A program made the position numbers and the translations under genes. Positions 8,292 to 10,754 of a stretch of DNA of 10,754 nt are shown here, piece after piece. Origin of the DNA: Cellulomonas sp. (GTDB lineage Bacteria > Actinomycetota > Actinomycetes > Actinomycetales > Cellulomonadaceae). The stretch is from contig DAIDJQ010000025.1 in NCBI GenBank assembly GCA_027451305.1, positions 1-10,754 on the forward strand, in the 5' to 3' direction. The notes below the pieces were generated by a model, which was not told the origin of the DNA, ran no database searches, and was given only the letters and a program-made list of their open reading frames with translations. Position 1 is the first letter of the stretch. Each line of letters opens with the position of its first letter.

Positions 8292-8297
8292 TACCGT
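8292..8297 (+). promoter_or_regulatory. Candidate -10 element of lysE (leaderless start)
   Basis: TACCGT fits TANNNT and ends 6 nt before the GTG of lysE, so the mRNA would begin at or beside the start codon. There is no Shine-Dalgarno and no good -35, which suits a promoter that depends on an activator. Confidence 0.45.
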
Positions 8298-8303
8298 CGG
8301 CTG

Positions 8304-8996
8304 GTGATCGCGCTCCGCGGCCTGCTCAGCGGCCTGTCCCTCATCGTCGCGATCGGGGCGCAGAACGCCTTCGTGCTGCGGCAGGGCCTGCGCCGGGAGC
8401 ACATCGGCCCCGTGGTCGCGCTCTGCGTGGTGGCGGACGCGCTGCTCATCGCCGCGGGGACGGCAGGCCTCGGCGCACTCGTCGAGGCCCACCCGGCCGC
8501 GCTGACGGCGGCACGCGTCGGGGGTGCCTGCTTCCTGTTCTGGCTCGCGGTCGGAGCCCTGCGCCGCGCCCTGCGGCCCGGGACGCTCGACCCCGCCGCG
8601 GCGGGGCCCTCGGGCGCGCGAGCCGTGCTGGCGACCGCCGCCGGACTGACCTTCCTGAACCCGCACGTCTACCTGGACACGGTGCTGCTGCTCGGCGCGC
8701 TGGCCCAGCAGAACGGCGCCGCCCGGTGGCAGTTCGCCGCGGGCGCCGCCGTCGCGAGCGCCTCCTGGTTCAGCGCGCTGGGCTTCGGTGCCGCCCACCT
8801 GCGTCCGCTGTTCGCCCGGCCCGCGGCCTGGCGAACGCTCGACGTGGGTGTCGCTGCCGTGATGACGACCATCGGGCTCCGGCTGGTGCTCGGCTGGGCG
8901 CCGGGCGGCCGTCACGGCTGCTCGGCGCCCGGTTGCGGAGCAGCCGGGCCGCTGCCGTGGCGCAGGTGGACGACGGATGCCACGGTGGGGACATGA
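8304..8996 (+). CDS. lysE: LysE/ArgO-family amino-acid exporter
   Basis: This is an inner-membrane exporter of the LysE superfamily, whose LysE and ArgO members expel lysine and/or arginine when the internal pool is high. The product is 230 residues, in line with C. glutamicum LysE (about 233). [11 protein letters not shown] at 18-28 and [10 protein letters not shown] at 117-126 are the two diagnostic motifs. Hydrophobic helices occur at about 5-22, 36-58, 67-88, 105-130, 143-165 and 178-197, giving the expected six. The last about 30 residues are polar, contain two Cys and look unlike the family; a perfect inverted repeat lies in this DNA. The GTG at 8304 is chosen because it places the first helix at the N-terminus. 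The stop overlaps the next gene's ATG in ATGA. It is divergent from lysG, its likely activator. Lysine, arginine or both could be substrates. Confidence 0.9.
   Translation: MIALRGLLSGLSLIVAIGAQNAFVLRQGLRREHIGPVVALCVVADALLIAAGTAGLGALVEAHPAALTAARVGGACFLFWLAVGALRRALRPGTLDPAAAGPSGARAVLATAAGLTFLNPHVYLDTVLLLGALAQQNGAARWQFAAGAAVASASWFSALGFGAAHLRPLFARPAAWRTLDVGVAAVMTTIGLRLVLGWAPGGRHGCSAPGCGAAGPLPWRRWTTDATVGT
8915..8946 (+). repeat. 9-bp inverted repeat inside the 3' end of lysE
   Basis: CGGCTGCTC (8915-8923) and GAGCAGCCG (8938-8946) are perfect arms around a 14-nt loop. The structure lies in the part of lysE encoding the atypical polar tail, about 50 nt before the stop. It resembles a terminator stem but is inside the frame, with the next gene immediately after. 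Confidence 0.5.
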
Positions 8997-9442
8997 CCGA
9001 GGAGACGCCAGCGACCAGCACCGATCCCGCACTCGGCTCGGAGGGCGACGCGGACCAGCTGCCGCGCGAGGACATGCTCCTCGAGCGCGGCGTCGAGGAC
9101 CTGCTCGACGAGGGCTACTCCCCCCCGGAGCGCGCCCGCAGCAACCGCTACGGCGAGACGCCCTGGGAGGAGGAGCACCGGGAGACGATCGACCAGCGGA
9201 TCGGGCAGGAGGAGCCCGAGGTCTGGGAGGTCCCCGAGGGGCCGCGCGGTGACCGGGAAGAGTTCCGCGCCGGGCGGCTCGAGGCGGACGACGACGCCGT
9301 GGACGCCCGGGTGACGGACACCTTCGCGCACGACGTCGGCGTCGCGGGCGGGGCCGCGAGCGCCGAGGAGGCGGCTGTGCACGTGATCCCGGACCCCGAC
9401 CAGGACGAGCCGCTCTACCGGGCGGACGACGAGCGCGGCTGA
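8993..9442 (+). CDS. Small acidic DUF5709-family protein
   Basis: The product is 149 residues, strongly acidic, soluble, with no signal peptide or membrane segment. LLDEGYSPPERARSNRYG followed by WEEEHRETIDQRIGQEEPEV is the pattern of the actinobacterial DUF5709 family, for which I know no function. The remainder is Asp/Glu/Ala-rich and likely largely disordered, with a C-terminal VIPDPDQDEPLYRADD segment. The ATG overlaps the lysE stop by 4 nt (ATGA), with GGTGGGG just upstream, so it is probably translated with the exporter. Whether it has any role in export is unknown; the overlap may only reflect compact packing. Confidence 0.82.
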   Translation: MTEETPATSTDPALGSEGDADQLPREDMLLERGVEDLLDEGYSPPERARSNRYGETPWEEEHRETIDQRIGQEEPEVWEVPEGPRGDREEFRAGRLEADDDAVDARVTDTFAHDVGVAGGAASAEEAAVHVIPDPDQDEPLYRADDERG

Positions 9443-9470
9443 TCCGGAAGCGACGGCACCCGCCGCGCTC
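9431..9470 (+). terminator. Inverted repeat across the DUF5709 stop codon, candidate terminator
   Basis: GAGCGCGGC (9431-9439) and GCCGCGCTC (9462-9470) are perfect 9-bp arms around a 22-nt loop; the stop codon begins right after the left arm. A second stem follows directly: GGGCGAC (9472-9478) and GTCGCCC (9490-9496), 7 bp with an 11-nt loop. Two tandem stems between convergent genes suggest termination, though no T tract is present. Confidence 0.5.
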
Positions 9471-9485
9471 AGGGCGACGGCGCTG

Positions 9486-9532
9486 CGCGGTCGCCCGAGC
9501 CGACGCGGTCGCCCGAGCCGACCCCGAGCCGA
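9486..9532. repeat. 18-bp tandem repeat, about 2.6 copies
   Basis: The unit CGCGGTCGCCCGAGCCGA occurs exactly twice (9486-9503 and 9504-9521), followed by a third, partial copy of 11 bases with one mismatch (9522-9532). It is intergenic, between the convergent DUF5709 gene and truA, and its first bases overlap the second stem of the terminator region. Confidence 0.85.
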
Positions 9533-9552
9533 CGAGGACGCGGTGCCAGGGC

Positions 9553-10467
9553 TCAGTCGCAGCCGCAGTCGAGCGCGCCGACGGCCTCGTCCGGCTGTCG
9601 GCGAGCCCGGGTCCGCACCGCTCGTACGGCGAGCTCGTCGTCCGGTGGGTAGACGACCTCCTCGAGCGTGAGGCCGTGGGCCGGCACGACGGCCGCCGCG
9701 CCGTCCCGCCGCCGCCCGGCCAGCAGCTCCGCGGGCCACTGCGGGGTGCGGCGGCCCTCGCCGACCACGAGGCTCGCCCCGACCAGCGCCCGCACCATCG
9801 AGTGGCAGAAGGCATCGGCCTGCAGGTGCGCGACCACCAGCCCCGCGTCGGCACCGGCGCTCATCCGGGTCCACTCGAAGCGCTCCAGCGTCCGGATGGT
9901 GGTGGCCTCGGGACGCGGCTTGCAGAAGGCCGCGAAGTCGTGCCGCCCGACGAGGGGACGGACGGCGTCGGCCATGGCGTCGGCGTCGAGCGGGCGGCGG
10001 TGCCACAGCACATGACCCCGGCGCAAGGGGTCGCGCAGCGCCGGGTCGTCGCACACCCGGTACACGTAACGGCGCCGCAGAGCCGAGAAGCGGGCGTCGA
10101 AACCGGTCGGCGCCACGGTCACGCGGTGCACGACGAGGTCGCCGGGCAGCACGCCCCCAAGGCGCGCGACGAGCGCGGCAGGTGCGTCCCGGTCGGACCT
10201 GCCCTGCGCCGCCAGCAGGCCGGCGACGCTCACGTCGACGTGCGCCACCTGGCCCCGCGCGTGCACACCGGCATCCGTGCGACCGGCGACGGTGACGTGC
10301 GGTGGCGTCTCGTCCCGCGGAGCGGTGCGCAGCACGGTGGCGAGCGCCTCCTCCAGGACCCCCTGGACCGTGCGCAGGCCCGGCTGCCGGGCCCAGCCCG
10401 CGAAGCCGGCACCGTCGTACGCCAGGTCGAGGCGCAGGCGGACGGTGGGGTCCGGGGCGGTGGTCAC
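9553..10467 (-). CDS. truA: tRNA pseudouridine(38-40) synthase
   Basis: TruA converts uridines 38, 39 and 40 in the anticodon arm of many tRNAs to pseudouridine. The product is 304 residues, somewhat above the E. coli length of 270. The N-terminal RLDLAYDGAGFAGWARQPG and TVQGVLEEAL are characteristic. The catalytic aspartate is Asp65 in AGRTDAGVHA. FDARFSALRRRYVYRV, HDFAAFCKP and FCHSMVRALVG complete the family signature. The C-terminus ends in a short tail with CGC that I do not recognise from the family. I chose the GTG at 10467 because it gives a normal N-terminus and a TACCGT -10-like hexamer ends 7 nt before it; there is no Shine-Dalgarno, so the mRNA is probably leaderless. The open frame upstream overlaps the divergent ROK gene and is not coding. 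Confidence 0.95.
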   Translation of the reverse strand: MTTAPDPTVRLRLDLAYDGAGFAGWARQPGLRTVQGVLEEALATVLRTAPRDETPPHVTVAGRTDAGVHARGQVAHVDVSVAGLLAAQGRSDRDAPAALVARLGGVLPGDLVVHRVTVAPTGFDARFSALRRRYVYRVCDDPALRDPLRRGHVLWHRRPLDADAMADAVRPLVGRHDFAAFCKPRPEATTIRTLERFEWTRMSAGADAGLVVAHLQADAFCHSMVRALVGASLVVGEGRRTPQWPAELLAGRRRDGAAAVVPAHGLTLEEVVYPPDDELAVRAVRTRARRQPDEAVGALDCGCD

Positions 10468-10473
10468 GGCGCA

Positions 10474-10504
10474 CACGGTAGCCGCCGCGCCGCCCGCTAC
10501 CGTG
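10474..10504. promoter_or_regulatory. Shared divergent promoter of truA and the ROK gene
   Basis: CACGGTAGC (10474-10482) and GCTACCGTG (10496-10504) are perfect 9-bp inverted arms 13 bp apart. Each arm holds TACCGT on one strand: the minus-strand copy (10475-10480) ends 7 nt before the truA GTG, and the plus-strand copy (10498-10503) ends 6 nt before the ROK ATG. The two -10 elements are 17 bp apart, so each sits where the other promoter's -35 would be. The start codons are 42 bp apart. Confidence 0.55.
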
Positions 10505-10509
10505 GGTCG

Positions 10510-10754
10510 ATGGGCAGCCGATCCGACCCGTTCACGCTCGCCGTCGACTGCGGCGGCGGCGGGATCAAGGCGTCCGTGCTCGACGCGGCCGGGACCCTGC
10601 ACGCGCCGCCGGTCAGGGTGCCCACCCCGTACCCGTTGCCTCCGCAGCGACTCGTGCAGACCGTCGCCGAGCTCGGTGCCGCACTGCCCCCGTTCGACCG
10701 CGCCACCGTCGGCATGCCCGGCATGATCCGGCACGGCGTCGTCGTCGCCACCCC
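10510..10754 (+). CDS. ROK-family sugar kinase, polyphosphate-glucokinase-like, partial
   Basis: The first 81 residues are present; the rest lies beyond the right edge. TLAVDCGGGGIKASVLDAAG at about residues 9-28 is the N-terminal phosphate-binding loop of the ASKHA/ROK fold, in the GxDxGGxGIK form that I associate with polyphosphate/ATP glucokinases. VGMPGMIRHGVVVATP matches the next conserved segment of that group (G-x-PG-x-v-x-x-G). These enzymes phosphorylate glucose using polyphosphate and/or ATP. The catalytic Asp and any zinc motif are not in the window, so substrate and activity cannot be judged. The ATG is preceded by TACCGT ending 6 nt upstream and no ribosome site, suggesting a leaderless mRNA. 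It is divergent from truA. Confidence 0.75.
   Translation, partial: MGSRSDPFTLAVDCGGGGIKASVLDAAGTLHAPPVRVPTPYPLPPQRLVQTVAELGAALPPFDRATVGMPGMIRHGVVVAT

Noticed and set aside
7068..8303. Plus-strand open frame continuous with lysE
   Set aside because: The upstream part is antisense to lysG, and the exporter's first helix starts right at the GTG at 8304.
9486..9532. CRISPR array
   Set aside because: The 18-bp units are directly adjacent with no spacers, and no cas genes are present.
8253..9854. 533-residue minus-strand open frame
   Set aside because: It is antisense to lysE and DUF5709 and contains Arg/Pro/Ala runs typical of non-coding frames in GC-rich DNA.
8912..10474. 520-residue minus-strand open frame
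   Set aside because: It is a shadow overlapping truA, DUF5709 and lysE, low-complexity in Arg, Ala and Gly, with no family motif.
10467..10734. N-terminal extension of truA to 393 residues
   Set aside because: It overlaps the divergent ROK gene and adds sequence absent from TruA proteins. A promoter-like element lies just before the GTG at 10467.
1..10754. Mobile elements, tRNA or rRNA genes
   Set aside because: I saw no transposase or integrase motifs, no terminal repeats with target duplications, no cloverleaf-like sequence and no rRNA segments. All sizeable stretches are explained by the genes listed, and no gap exceeds about 220 bases.

Overview
The window is very GC-rich chromosomal DNA with frequent GTG starts, dense gene packing and actinobacterial gene families (L13/S9/GlmM synteny, DUF5709, a polyphosphate-glucokinase-like ROK protein, LysG/LysE). 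This points to Actinomycetota. Pseudonocardiales is my best guess from the style of the proteins and gene order, but that is inference. It is mostly housekeeping DNA: I see no phage, transposon, CRISPR array, tRNA or rRNA. I did not find a clearly new biological system. The unusual material is regulatory and intergenic.

Layout from left to right: glmS (minus, C-terminal end outside the window) is divergent from coaA (plus). coaA converges on a membrane-anchored four-cysteine protein of unknown function (minus). Next come, all on the minus strand and transcribed leftward, a DedA-family membrane protein, def (peptide deformylase) and glmM (phosphoglucosamine mutase); glmM and def overlap by 4 nt. 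A strong GC-rich hairpin separates glmM from the ribosomal operon rplM-rpsI, also minus. rplM has a recognisable promoter and a structured leader of roughly 175 nt. To its right lies a divergent lysG/lysE pair (LysR-type regulator and LysE-family exporter) with a dyad in the shared promoter region. lysE overlaps a small acidic DUF5709 gene by 4 nt. After a convergent intergenic stretch with inverted repeats and an 18-bp tandem repeat comes truA (minus). truA is divergent from a ROK/polyphosphate-glucokinase-like gene that runs off the right edge.

How they work together: GlmS and GlmM make glucosamine-6-P and then glucosamine-1-P for UDP-GlcNAc and peptidoglycan. The DedA protein may belong to the same envelope theme, since some family members recycle the undecaprenyl-phosphate carrier. 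L13, S9, deformylase and TruA serve translation. CoaA starts CoA synthesis. LysG/LysE is an amino-acid export module whose regulator probably senses lysine or arginine.

Recurrent regulatory feature: glmS, lysG, lysE, truA and the ROK gene each have a TANNNT -10-like hexamer 6-8 nt before the start codon and no convincing Shine-Dalgarno, as expected for leaderless mRNAs. The truA/ROK pair shares a 9-bp inverted repeat whose arms contain the two -10 elements.
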